NCBI RefSeq assembly: GCF_000499845.2
Contig: NC_023749.2
Location: 31,800,041-31,864,040, forward strand
Source of the DNA: Phaseolus vulgaris
Taxonomy: Eukaryota > Streptophyta > Magnoliopsida > Fabales > Fabaceae
Reading direction: 5' to 3'
DNA length: 64,000 nucleotides
Part shown: positions 54,135 through 64,000 of the stretch, piece by piece
Numbering within the stretch: position 1 is the first letter of the stretch
Layout of the letters: the number at the start of each line of letters is the position of its first letter
Made by a program: the position numbers and the translations under genes
The notes under the pieces: model-generated
Seen by the model: the letters and a program-made list of their open reading frames with translations, nothing else
Told to the model about the DNA's origin: nothing
The model's database searches: none

Positions 54135-55065
54135 TGATCCTGCCTGCTGACCAGAACGCAAGAGCCTTCCCTCGTCGAATCTGGATCGACTTTGCACCGT
54201 GCTAGCTTCCGTCCTTCACCTCGATTCACCTCAGGAACCTGCAAAAGACAGAACGGCGCCGCTGCGGCCGATCACGCTCCGACGCCCAAGTCAGCGACTG
54301 AACCACCAAAATACTAAGAGAAAACTAAGAACTGTAGGAACCGTGCAATGTTCTCTCCCAGCGTACTCAAGTTCTCGCAAGCGTAAAAGAAGTATTCTAA
54401 AACGCGCGTACCTCATAAGTTCGTTAGAATCTCTTATATACCTGTGCACTTTCTCTCTCCTGACAGTTACACATCTGGACACGTGGCTCGCATCCAGCTG
54501 TACACGTGTCACCATCTGGAGCATCCTTGACTTGAGTGTCACCTCTTACTCTTCAGGCTTTTCGACTAAGTTACTTATGCAGGAAGCAACTCAGCGTATA
54601 ACTGCCTTGGAGCGCGATCTCTTCTGCGTGGCGAGTACGGGTGTCTTCATATACACCTTCCATGTGGTCTCGCCGGCCGCCCTCATGATCTGCTTCACTC
54701 GCTTCATCGTGCATGTCTGGGTAAGCTGTTCCCCGACCTCAACCTCTGGCCAACCAGGGAATGACCATCTGACAACTTCATCCTCCGCTTCGAAAGCCTT
54801 GAACAAGCTTTCCTGATCTTTCGGCGATGTCCTCCTTTCGGCGATCTCTGATCACTTGGTCGCCTGGGTTCGCATCCGGCGACTACGACACAAACCTGGA
54901 GCCCGCCGGTTTAGGTATGCTAGAGATCGGGGCACGCCAACTTAACGACTGGCGACTACACGAGCCCCCCGACTTCCTTCCCTTCTGCCTGCCAGGTGTC
55001 CCGTTCAACACGCCCATATTATAGATTGCTGCCACGTCATCACTTCCGACTGCCTGGGCGGTACA
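54135..55065 (-). repeat. Element C 5' LTR
   Basis: 931 bp, TGATCCTGCC...GGTACA. A TATATAAGAG box lies at 54440-54431 on the minus strand, about 150 bases before a CTGACTTGGGCGTCGGAGCG block (54299-54280), the conserved region near the RNA 5' end in Tat elements. + strand frames here are artefacts. Confidence 0.95.
54431..54440 (-). promoter_or_regulatory. TATA box of element C 5' LTR
   Basis: TATATAAGAG on the minus strand, correctly placed to transcribe gag-pol. Confidence 0.6.
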
Positions 55066-55070
55066 ACCAT

Positions 55071-55625
55071 AATTAGGTTTACTGAGAGTGTGCCTTAGCG
55101 CCGCTATCACCCACTCTTAGGGCAATCTACGCTTAAGGCTCCTTCACTGGAGTGCAACCTCTGACGGGACGACCACCTTGTCTACCTACTCTCTGGAGCC
55201 ATTCGTACTGGGAGTGCCCTAGCTGCTCACGTGCCATGCATGCATTTTACCCCTAGGATGTAACCCTCACAGGTCGTATCTCTCCCAGTGGTTCTTTACT
55301 CGTGCTACACCTGAACGCGCCCTCCATGCCACATGCATGGACCCCTCGTGATCTAGGCTTCTCTCTAACTAGTAACTGGTGTGTGGTCCGGGATCCACCT
55401 CTTGATGCCCAACTCTGTTGTTCGAGTCACCGATGTCCGATGTCTCATCGCCCTCACTATGTTGCCAAGGACACATCATCATATCCTGGTGATCGATGTC
55501 TGACCACTCTTCAGCACCTTGGCTCACGTGCCTTGCGAGACACTGGCCCACACCGCTCGTGGGACCCAGCTTACGTTGCCCCATCATTACTAGCAGTCAA
55601 CGACGCCCGAGGACTGGTCGGTACA
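55071..55625 (-). repeat. Element A right LTR, distal part
   Basis: Resumes after the ACCAT TSD and ends GTCGGTACA. 55553-55625 matches the LTR remnant at 24092-24163. It is followed by CAAGCCCCTAGTATCGAG (55626-55643), complement of a polypurine tract, although a 5' LTR should have plain flanking DNA there. Confidence 0.8.
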
Positions 55626-55642
55626 CAAGCCCCTAGTATCGA

Positions 55643-56117
55643 GCTGTTACCTTTACCTAATACACAAGAATTTGTGCACGAGGAAGGAGTAACAAAAGCT
55701 GAATTTATCAAGAAATTACATGAGAGGGTTAAAAATCAGATACATAAGTAAACTGAGAAATATAGTCACAATAAGGCAAAAAGGGAGATAGTTTTGAATG
55801 AAGGATATTGGGTTTTGCTTAATAGATTTCTTAATAGAAGAAAGTCTAAACTTATTCCCCAAGGAAATTATCCTTTTCAAATCCTCAAAAGAATAAATAA
55901 CAATTCATATCAATTAGATATGCTTAAAGAATATGGAGTATATGCTACTTTCAATGTTATTGATCTAACACCTTTTACATGTAACACAAATGATGAGGTA
56001 GAAACTATAGATTTGAGGACAGATCCTCTTCAAGAGGGAGAGGATGATGGCAGAGCCCCCAACAAAGGACAAAACACTAGATCATTGGCTAGAAAATGCA
56101 AGAAGAGTGGGACTTAG
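55643..56117 (+). pseudogene. C terminus of gypsy Pol, copy 2
   Basis: Same protein tail as 24183-24668: LLPLPNTQEFVHEEGVTKAE to FNVIDLTPFTCNTNDEVETI and GQNTRSLARKCKKSGT, stop TAG. One in-frame stop near 55751; a 15-base deletion has removed the LRKD codons after GYWVLLN. Confidence 0.8.
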
Positions 56118-56334
56118 CTACTCCAGTCAATGATACACTCTTATACATGTTTGAAGGAGCCATAACCTAGTTGTATAAATTAGAATAAGATTTCATTTCT
56201 TGTAAAATTCGACCTTAAATTGGGCCAAGAAGCAGAGGAATTTGAGCCAAATAGAGTATAATTAGATTAGAGTTCATAAACCTAATTAGGGTTTAATTGG
56301 GCTCAATTATGGCCCAACACAAACCCTAACACGG

Positions 56335-58143
56335 TGATGAATTTTTTTACGACAAATGTACCACATAAGAAGTAAAAATTTGTCCTTAAGGACGAATATC
56401 GAACCCATAAGGAATAGTTGAATTATCAAGTATAAGATTCACTAAATAGAAAACAAAATAATAAATTTTGTTGGGAGTTTGTTATAATGATTGCAAGAAT
56501 TGTAAAGAAAGCAAGTTAAAGAGTTTGTTGGTTCAATTGGGATTGGGTTTCATCCTTCTTACTCTTTCTTATTTTGAAAAACATAATAATATTTTATCCT
56601 TTTGATTAATGTTGATGCTCATATAAAAGTCATTTATATTGATTCCTCACATATAAAATTATTAAGAGAGTATCCTAAATATCGATTTCTCTCATATTTA
56701 TAAAAACTCTTTAGAATTACGATTAGATGTTGAGAGAAATTAACATTTAAAATATATTTCTAACATTCAAATATGTTAAGCATTGTCATTCGGGTCAGAA
56801 ACTTAAAGATACTTTTAAGCCAAATCTAAGGATCTTGATCATGGTAAACAAGCATTACAAATAAAATGACAATACCAATCATCAATCAAGAAAATACTAT
56901 TATATTGAATATCACCTTAATACATAAGAGTTTGAACAAATTACTCACAATTCCAAAGGATAGAATTAACCACTCATGTTGGTCAATACAAGCATGGAAA
57001 GCAAGAAAAGAAGTTTCAGGATGTTTCTCCTTGATGATTGCCTCATCTAGTGTTTTCTAACACCTTATATTCTCCCAATGAATGTCTAGGGTTTCTCCTC
57101 ACGCCTTATATTTAACCTAATCGGGTTTGGGCTCAGTGACATCTTTATTCATAATATAAATATATGCTTCATCTCTCCCTAAATTCATGAAAATAACACA
57201 AAATTGGGAATAAATCATCCTTATTCATATTATAATCATAAAACATGTGAAAAGATTTAAATTCATAAATTAGGGGTTAAATTATAGTTATTTTATCAAT
57301 AAATATCCATAAGTGCCTGTATTTTAATATGAAGTTGTCCTCGCCAGTTGACTTTCTTATCGATTGACTCTTGTGACATGTTGTACCTCCGGTCAGTCTC
57401 CTCTGGAATCTGTTCTACGTCTTGTTGCACTGGAACGTGGCTCCGTTGAAACAGAGGGGTCTCTACCTGTTGATCACACTCTGACGATCAAGTCAGTGAG
57501 AGCTTACTAAAATTAAATAAGTATTCAGTTTCAGTCTAAAAAACAACATACCTTTACCTAGTCTCAATCCCCTTTTATAGCTTATCTCTTGTAACAACTT
57601 TCTCTCATGAGAATCTAATCTCAACTGAAGACATACGTAATAGAAAAACATTATGTTTATGGGCACCATCCCTCGAGGTGCTACAACAGAAAGGAATCTT
57701 ATCTCTAATGAGAGCATAAAATAATAACATAACAACCACTTGCCATCAGGGCACCATCTTAGGCGCCAATAATAGGGAAATATTTTGTTTGCATGGGCAC
57801 CCTTACTCATGGTGCAATGTTATCTTTCACTATGCATGCAAGTTAACCACCGCGTGCCCTAAAACACAGACACTCAGGTTAAAAAATATTTACGTGACTT
57901 AACTATCCCGTGTACTATATGTACCCCTAGGTTCATAAATACCCTTTACTAATAACCTTATATTAGTGTATAAAAAGATTATTTTAATTATGCCTCAATT
58001 GGCTTACTAACATAGTTGGGCCAAACACATGACCCACTTTATAGGCCCAACAGCCGAGCTGATCTACCCACACCTTACACCAAGCTCTGATCACTGAGCA
58101 CTCTGTCTAGTACAGAAATATTACTGAAATATATCAGTTATCA
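56335..58143 (+). mobile_element. LTR F2, copy 2, split by solo LTR D
   Basis: TGATGAATTTTTTTACGACA...CAGTTATCA, same as 24886-26688. Confidence 0.65.
57336..58114 (-). mobile_element. Solo LTR D, copy 2, 779 bp
   Basis: TGTCCTCGCCAGTTGAC...TCTAGTACA. Flanks GAAGT (57331-57335) and GAAAT (58115-58119). With copy 1 (GAAAT / AAAAT) the ancestral TSD is GAAAT. Confidence 0.85.
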
Positions 58144-58427
58144 CATAGTCACTTAGTGGAATTACATGTCTAGGTTAAATATGATTAATCCATCACACTT
58201 GCCTTGTAGCTAGGAATAAGCGTGAAATTTGAATTTAAATTCCCCTCCAATTTTCCTTGTAATTGACTAGACCCTTAACCTATAAATGAGGTGTTTGGCT
58301 CATGAATTTTCAGTTCAATGGATATAGAGTGTTTGATGTGAGTTGATTTTAAGATTGTACATTTTATGGGTTGTACTTTGTTTATGAGTTTTTGTTTTAA
58401 GCAGAATATGGTGAGAAACCCAAAGAA

Positions 58428-58908
58428 GATTCCCACTGTACACGAACTTAATTGAGTGGTTAAGTAAGTGTGAAGGTTCACTTCTATAGGGCAAAGAGAA
58501 AACACAATTATACGGTGATTTAGATGATGATGAGTGGAAATGAAAAGCACATAAGAAAAAGAAAACACAATGACATGAAGAATGGAGAGAAGTGGCGGAA
58601 AGAAAAGGAAGGAAAAAGCTGAAGAGATGAAGAAAGCATATAAAGATTAGAGGTTGCCACGCCATTTGGAGGATGGGATACTCCAAGATGAGTGGTGTAG
58701 AGCCACCACTTGAAGTAAAGAGCACTCAAGATAAGACCCAAGGATAATAGGAGACTCAGCTCACTAAACACTCTGACAAAGTTTCTTTACTTTCAAAATT
58801 TAATGTAACAAATACATGAGGCAAGGCACTTTATTTATAGGAGAGAGTGCCTTGGAGAACAAGATAGAGGGGTAGGGGGTCATTTGTGAGAAGCCTTCTA
58901 GAAGATAG
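58428..58908 (-). repeat. Family E LTR, minus orientation, truncated
   Basis: Matches 26979-27455 and stops at the start of Copia-2. Confidence 0.75.
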
Positions 58909-59972
58909 TATTGAACAAGATGCTTTGATGTCTCCAAATCCAAGAGGAAAGCTTGAAGACCATGTTGTTGGGTGTGTGTGTGTGTTGTTTAGTTGTTTGA
59001 AACTTGTTAATTCACTCCTTAAGTTGATCCAAGTTCATTTGAATCTTTAACCTTTTGAAAAGATGTGTTTTCTAAAAAGTTGTCAAAAATTCAACAGGTT
59101 GTTTTTCAAAACAACAGGTTGTTTTACCTTAGCTGTTTTTGAAAAACTTGGTTGACTTTGCTGTCAAACCAAAATAATCGATTGTTTCAACAAAACAACC
59201 GATTGTTTTCCTGAAAACCTTAACAGAATTTTGTTAAGCGGTTTTAATATGTTTTAAATGATCCAAACTAACTTGGCTCCTTTATTAAATGCTTTTGACC
59301 ACTTGGTTGGTCTATATAAAGGTGGTTTTACATTCCTAATCTTGAAGTAACAGAAAGAGTTTATCAAAATAGTTTTTCCAAGATTTGAAAAAGCTTTGGA
59401 TCATTCTTAAGTGTGTGGAATAGGATTGGGTTGTAATTCTGAAGTTTAAGCTTTGTAATACCCAGGTGTATTTTATTCCCTTCTTCCTTGATTACTGTAT
59501 TTCTTTATTGATGTTTCCAAGGAGTGTTGTGTGTTCTTGAGGGGTTCAAGATCAACACTCTTGGTGTGGTTGCCAAAGGTAGTGTGTTTCTTGAGGGGTT
59601 CAAGGTCACTACTTTGGTGTGTGTAATCTGGTTTTGATTGCATAGTGCAATACCCAGTGGTTTATGGGGACTGGATGTAGCTCTTAGTGTAAGAGTGAAC
59701 TAGTATAAATTGCTTGCGTGTTTATCTCTCACCCTTAACTCTTTAAATTTTGTTTTTAATTTGTTTTTATAAACTGCTGATAAAAACAACCGATTGTTTC
59801 GACAAAACAACCGATTGTTTTTCTGATATCATCTTAAAACAATTTTGGTTCTTTGTTTCCTTGATTTCTTTCTCTGTAATTCAGCATTGATTTTCATTAT
59901 ACCTTTAAAGTTTACGAAAATCCCTCTTAAACAATTCACCCCCCCTCTCGTTTAAGGCCATATATTCTAACA
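58909..59972 (+). repeat. Copia-2 5' LTR
   Basis: 1064 bp; TATTGAACAAG (TG changed to TA) to ATTCTAACA. Matches the 3' LTR from 63255. Contains motif pairs at 59168-59210 and 59782-59822. Confidence 0.85.
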
Positions 59973-60033
59973 ATTGGCATCAAGAGCTTGGTTCTTGAAA
60001 GATATTCAAGTTTGATCCTAAATCTTTTTTTTT

Positions 60034-61148
60034 ATGCCTAAAAAACTAACTTTTGGGGAGGGTGCCTTAATTAACAGGCCACCTCTGTTTTGTGGACTGA
60101 ATTATCAATTATGGAAGGTTAGAATGAAATTCTTTGTTGAATCTATAGATAGAAAAATCTGGAATGTTATAACAAATAGTTATCTCATGCCTATATCTGA
60201 AAATGTTTCTTCTGAAAGAGAACATCTTGATTGTGTAGCTATGAACATCATTGTATCTGCACTTGATTCTAATGAATTGCTCAAGGTTTCAAAATGTAAT
60301 TCTTCCAAAGAAATGTGGAATACCCTTGAAGAGTATCACAAGTATCCAAGGAGTGCATTGATGGACAAAGAAGAATCGTTTCCTGAATCTTTCTCTTCAG
60401 AATCTAGAAAGGAGGTTTGTCTTATGACAAAAGAAGAATCTGGATCAAGTCAAGCAAGAAGGAAAAGAAAGCAAAATAAAAAAGAAGTCAATCTGTGTTT
60501 GATGGCCAAAGAAGAAGATGATGCAAGTAGTGTAAGTTCTTGTACTTCTCTAAATGCTGAAAATTATAGTCAACTTCTTCAAGCCTTTAATGAAACTCAT
60601 AAGGAAGCTAATAGGTTGGCCCTTTTAAATAAAAGGTTGAAAGGTTTAAACAACTCGTTGGAAAATAGAGTCAAGACTTTGGAAGAAGAGTTGAACCATT
60701 CAAAAACAGATTTTGAAAGTTTGGAAATGATTTAAAAAACTCTTCTTGCAAGTGTGATTCTAGCTTTTGTGAAAATTGTGAATCACTTCAAAAGAAAGTT
60801 CACTACCTTTTAAAAACCATGGACAAGTTTTCCAAAGGCCAATCCAATCTTGAAACTGTTCTTGCTTCTCAAAAATGTGTTTTCGGCAAGGCTGGGTTGG
60901 GGTTTAATCCAAACAGCAAGAACAAATCTATTTCAAAACCCTTTTCAAGTTTCTTTGAAAAACAACTTGTTGTTTTATTGAAACAACCGGTTGAAATTTG
61001 TCATTACTGCATGAAAAGGGGCCACACTATTAGATTCTACAGAGTAAGAAGGTTTTCTGTTCCTAAAGGTATTTTGAAATGGGTTCCTAAGATTCTTACT
61101 AACATCATTGGACCCAAATTCATAAGGGGACCAAATCTTGCTTCTTAA
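60034..61148 (+). pseudogene. gag: Copia-2 Gag, internally deleted
   Basis: MPKKLTFGEGALINRPPLFC is the counterpart of Copia-1 residues from ATG 98. After SSKEMWNTLEEYHKYPRSAL a large part, including the first CCHC knuckle, is absent. A frame change near 60735 precedes 60819-61148, where the second knuckle reads CHYCMKRGHTIRFYRVRR with its last Cys replaced by Tyr. Non-functional. Confidence 0.82.
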
Positions 61149-63254
61149 TCTTTTCTTGTAGGTATCCTTGGCAGCCAATAATCATTTTTGGACTTGAAGA
61201 ATGACTGCTAAAGGGAAGTATATCAAGAGCAAAGACAATCTTTGTAGCTATACTTTCAATTGTATATGTCTTGCAAGGTTCTTTGAATGTCAAGAGACAT
61301 CCTTGGCACGTGCATAGTGTTGATCAAAAGAGAAACTTCAAAGAGAGTATGTGTTTTCATTTCTCAATTTATGTAAGTATGCCTTATGATCATATGAACA
61401 TCTCAAAGTCTTCTTTTTGGGTGAATCTATTGGGGTTCTCTGTGCAAATGTATGAACAAATTGCATACTGCTTTTTCATCAAATTAAAAGGTAATTTTTG
61501 GTTGTGATAAATGTTCTTTTGCTGTCACAGTAAAACAACCGATTGTTTTTTTTGAAACAACCGATTGTTTTTCCTCTGCCACCTTTGTATAATGCTGCCA
61601 AGTTTTCTTATGCATGATTAAACCATTCCTCTTTTTCAAATCTTGCTATTGGAAAATATACATTGAGTGTGCCTCAGAATTTGATAATAAAAGTTATCTC
61701 CACTTGTTTTCTTGAATGCTCTATGACATTTTCTATTCTTAAAATGCCAACATTGTTTGTACTGCTGGTCTACTATATTATCATTCTGATTTCTGCTTTG
61801 TACAACCCTTCTTATTATCTATTTGTAGATCAAATAAGGGGAGAATTTTATGCTTAATTTGGTTGTATAGTTAGCTTTAAATTTGTCCATTATGTTGTTA
61901 CTTCTCTGCACTTGATTACTTCAATTTTTCTGGTTTTTCTACTAATGTTGTATATGCAGAAAACTGGTTTGTGTGTGTCTTGTTATCTTGCTGCTATACT
62001 TGCTTTGTATATGCATCAATTCTGTGTTACAGGACCTTTCAAGTACAGGTGCTATGATGAAGAATAATCAAAGTGATGCTTATTGTTCAAGAGTATACAC
62101 CTTACTCAAAATTCTTGACAACTCAAAACTCTTGACCTATGTAAAGTAAGTTGTATATGTTCACCCTATGCTTTTGGCTTCATAAGACCAAATGAGATTC
62201 TAAACATGCTTGAGGTAATGCAAAGGTATGAATGTATTTCATTATGCATTTCCCATCACTTTGAAAGATGATTTGCTTTGAAAAATAATATTTTCTTGCT
62301 GTCTCAAAAACAACTGATTGTTTTCATGAAACAACCGATTGCTTTACCTCTGGAACATTTGAATAAAGCTGTCATGATTTCTTATGCATGATTACAACTG
62401 TTTCTTTTCTTTCATAACCCATTATGAGTCAAATATGCATTCTTTGTGCCTTTGAATTAGATCATAAAGAGATATATTCTTTGTTTTCCTTGAAATTCAA
62501 AGCTTTTTATGAATGGCAACCACATTGGTGGTCATGGGGTTGATGAATATTTGTGAATGTAATCTTTGGAACATTTGGAAGGTTTGCTCTTAACAGAAGA
62601 AACAATATTTCTACCAAATCCAACTCTTGAGCAATCATTTGACCAACTTGAATTGCTGGATGAAGAAAAGATTGGGGGAGAAATTGTGGTCCCCTTGCTG
62701 AAATTTTTGGGGTCTATGGTACTTTGATTCTGCTGCTGTCATAGCTCTGATACACCATAGATTTTTCTGCAATTCTGATATGGTATCAAAGATTTGTTGC
62801 TGCAATGGTACTGCTACAACACACAGGTTTTCTGGTTTATAATGTTGCTGCTATATGCTGGTTTTCAATGTTGGATATTCTGTTGTTTGTATCCCTTCTT
62901 TCATTCTATTTGAGAAGACAAATAGGGGGAAAATGGTGTGGTTTTATGTGTTGTGTTGCTGCTGCTACACTATGGTGTTATCTGGTTTTATCATGGTTTA
63001 AATTTTGCTCCTGCCATGCTCTTATTCACCATAAGTTCTGCTGCACACAAGTCTCATTTTGGCACTGATTTTTATGGTTATTTGACTGGTTTTTCTGCTT
63101 AAAGGCTTATGCAGAAAACTGGTTTTGTGTGCCTTGGTATCCTGCTGGTGTACTTGCTTTGTATATGCACAAATTCTGTTTTGCAGGACCTTTCAAGTTC
63201 AAAAACAACAACACAAACAAACCAGGGATTTGTCTTCATCAAATAGGGGGACAT
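61149..63254 (+). other. Copia-2 internal non-coding region with duplicated blocks
   Basis: No credible coding. Two direct duplications: 61530-61640 resembles 62306-62410, and 61815-62045 resembles 62905-63195, each of the latter beginning with a polypurine-like (C)AAATA(A)GGGG. The true polypurine tract AAATAGGGGGACAT lies at 63241-63254. Confidence 0.65.
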
Positions 63255-63768
63255 TGTTGAACAAGATGCTTTGATGTCTCCAAATCCAAGAGGAAAGCTT
63301 GAAGACCTTGCAGCTGGGTGTGTGTATGTTGTCTAGTTGTTTGAAACTTGTTAATTCACTCCTTAAGTTGATCCAAGTTCATTTGAATCTTTAACCTTTT
63401 GAAAAGATGTGTTTTCTAAAAAGCTGTAAAAAATTCAACAGGTTGTTTTTCAAAACAACAAGTTGTTTTACCTTAGCTGTTTTTGAAAAACTTGGTTGAA
63501 TTTGCTGTCAAACCAAAACAATTGATTGTTTCGACAAAACAACCGATTGTTTTCCTGAAAACCTCAACAGAATTTTGTTAAGCGGTTTTAATATGTTTTA
63601 AATGATCCTAACTAACTTGGCTCCTTTATTAAAAGCTTTTGACCACTTGGTTGGTCTATATAAAGGTGGTTTTACGTTCCTAATCTTGAAGTAACACAAA
63701 GAGTTTATCAAAATAGTTTTTCCAAGATTTGAAAAAGCTTTGGATCATTCTTAAGTGTGTGGAATAGG
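63255..63768 (+). repeat. Copia-2 3' LTR, truncated
   Basis: TGTTGAACAAGATGC...; follows the 5' LTR until GTGTGTGGAATAGGAT and then breaks into different sequence, losing about 550 bp. Confidence 0.85.
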
Positions 63769-64000
63769 ATCATTCTTAAGGGTGAAACTATAGATTTTTT
63801 GACGTATTTCTTAAGGGTATAGATGTGCGTGACTCCAATACTTATTGGTTGAATGGACTTTAGTTGTAAAAGAATATTGGCTACTGCTTTATATGAAATA
63901 CAAATATGAGTTACAAATGCACTAAAGAGATCAAAGTTTAAAAATTACCCGTGCTCACAAAGCCCTTCTAAAGTAGCGCATTTACAAAACGTAACATCAA
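63769..64000. other. Unassigned DNA at window end
   Basis: Not LTR sequence and no match within the window. Confidence 0.5.

Larger units (their letters stand above)
42717..55065 (-). mobile_element. Element C: complete Tat-lineage gypsy with an antisense gene, 12349 bp
   Basis: LTRs 42717-43647 (3') and 54135-55065 (5') are both 931 bp and differ at about 11 sites by eye. TSD ACCAT is perfect (42712-42716 and 55066-55070). Minus strand: PBS, gag-protease, RT-RNase H-aRNase H-integrase, tandem hairpin spacer. + strand: a two-exon gene at 44246-46870 between the spacer and the 3' LTR. It sits in the LTR of element A. All key catalytic residues are intact and only two stops break gag-pol, so this is the youngest and best preserved large element in the window. 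Confidence 0.95.
55553..58908 (+). repeat. Segmental duplication, copy 2 (S')
   Basis: Direct repeat of 24092-27455. Ends at 58908 because Copia-2 is inserted there; the homologous copy 1 goes on past 27455. Confidence 0.9.
58909..63768 (+). mobile_element. Copia-2: second gag-only Copia-type element
   Basis: 5' LTR 58909-59972, primer region, gag remnant, long non-coding internal region, polypurine tract and a truncated 3' LTR. The same gene order and paired motifs as Copia-1, but without ORF2. No pol. Confidence 0.87.

Noticed and set aside
62805..63068. 87-residue hydrophobic + strand frame in Copia-2
   Set aside because: Lies in the duplicated non-coding block; the other copy does not keep it.

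Overview
The window is plant nuclear DNA, probably from a legume such as Phaseolus or Vigna. That lineage call is an inference from the retroelement types, the TA-rich spacers and the paired AAACAACCGATTGTTT motif; no intact host gene is present to confirm it. Almost everything recognisable is transposable-element sequence inserted into other transposable elements, as in pericentromeric heterochromatin. I saw no rRNA, tRNA or CRISPR array. The only host-gene trace is a two-exon fragment like the C terminus of anamorsin (DRE2/CIAPIN1) near 13.24-13.44 kb.

Layout: 1-5388, a non-autonomous Copia-type element (Copia-1, + strand; gag plus an extra ORF, no pol), inserted in the 3' LTR of a decayed Tat-lineage Ty3/gypsy element (T1, minus strand, 5389-11322). 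11323-12310 is an LTR-like copy in the opposite orientation. 12.3-14.9 kb is low-information DNA with the anamorsin fragment. 14907-16394 is a non-autonomous CACTA transposon with a 3-bp target-site duplication (TSD). 16.4-19.4 kb holds LTR fragments of one gypsy family (E) in both orientations plus a solo LTR. 21.4-22.08 kb is a 27-bp minisatellite. 22.1-28.1 kb is a decayed + strand gypsy (G) with nested solo LTRs.

28.4-42.4 kb is a minus-strand Tat element (A) carrying three insertions: a 668-bp LTR-like insert, a gypsy element without RT and integrase (H, 33175-39413, itself carrying a solo LTR in gag) and another solo LTR (39530-40595). The right LTR of A is split by a complete 12.3-kb Tat element (C, 42717-55065). 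C has 931-bp LTRs, TSD ACCAT, a gag-pol frame broken only by two in-frame stops, and an opposite-strand, apparently spliced gene between pol and the 3' LTR. 55.6-58.9 kb repeats 24.1-27.45 kb in direct orientation. 58909-63768 is a second gag-only Copia element (Copia-2).

Insertion order can be read from nesting. F and D solo LTRs entered G before the 24-27 kb segment was duplicated, because both copies share them. Copia-2 and the anti-pol-bearing element C came later. The most interesting unit is the antisense gene of element C, with the hairpin-forming tandem repeats between it and pol. All coordinates of LTR ends marked by a matching TSD are exact by eye; others are approximate.
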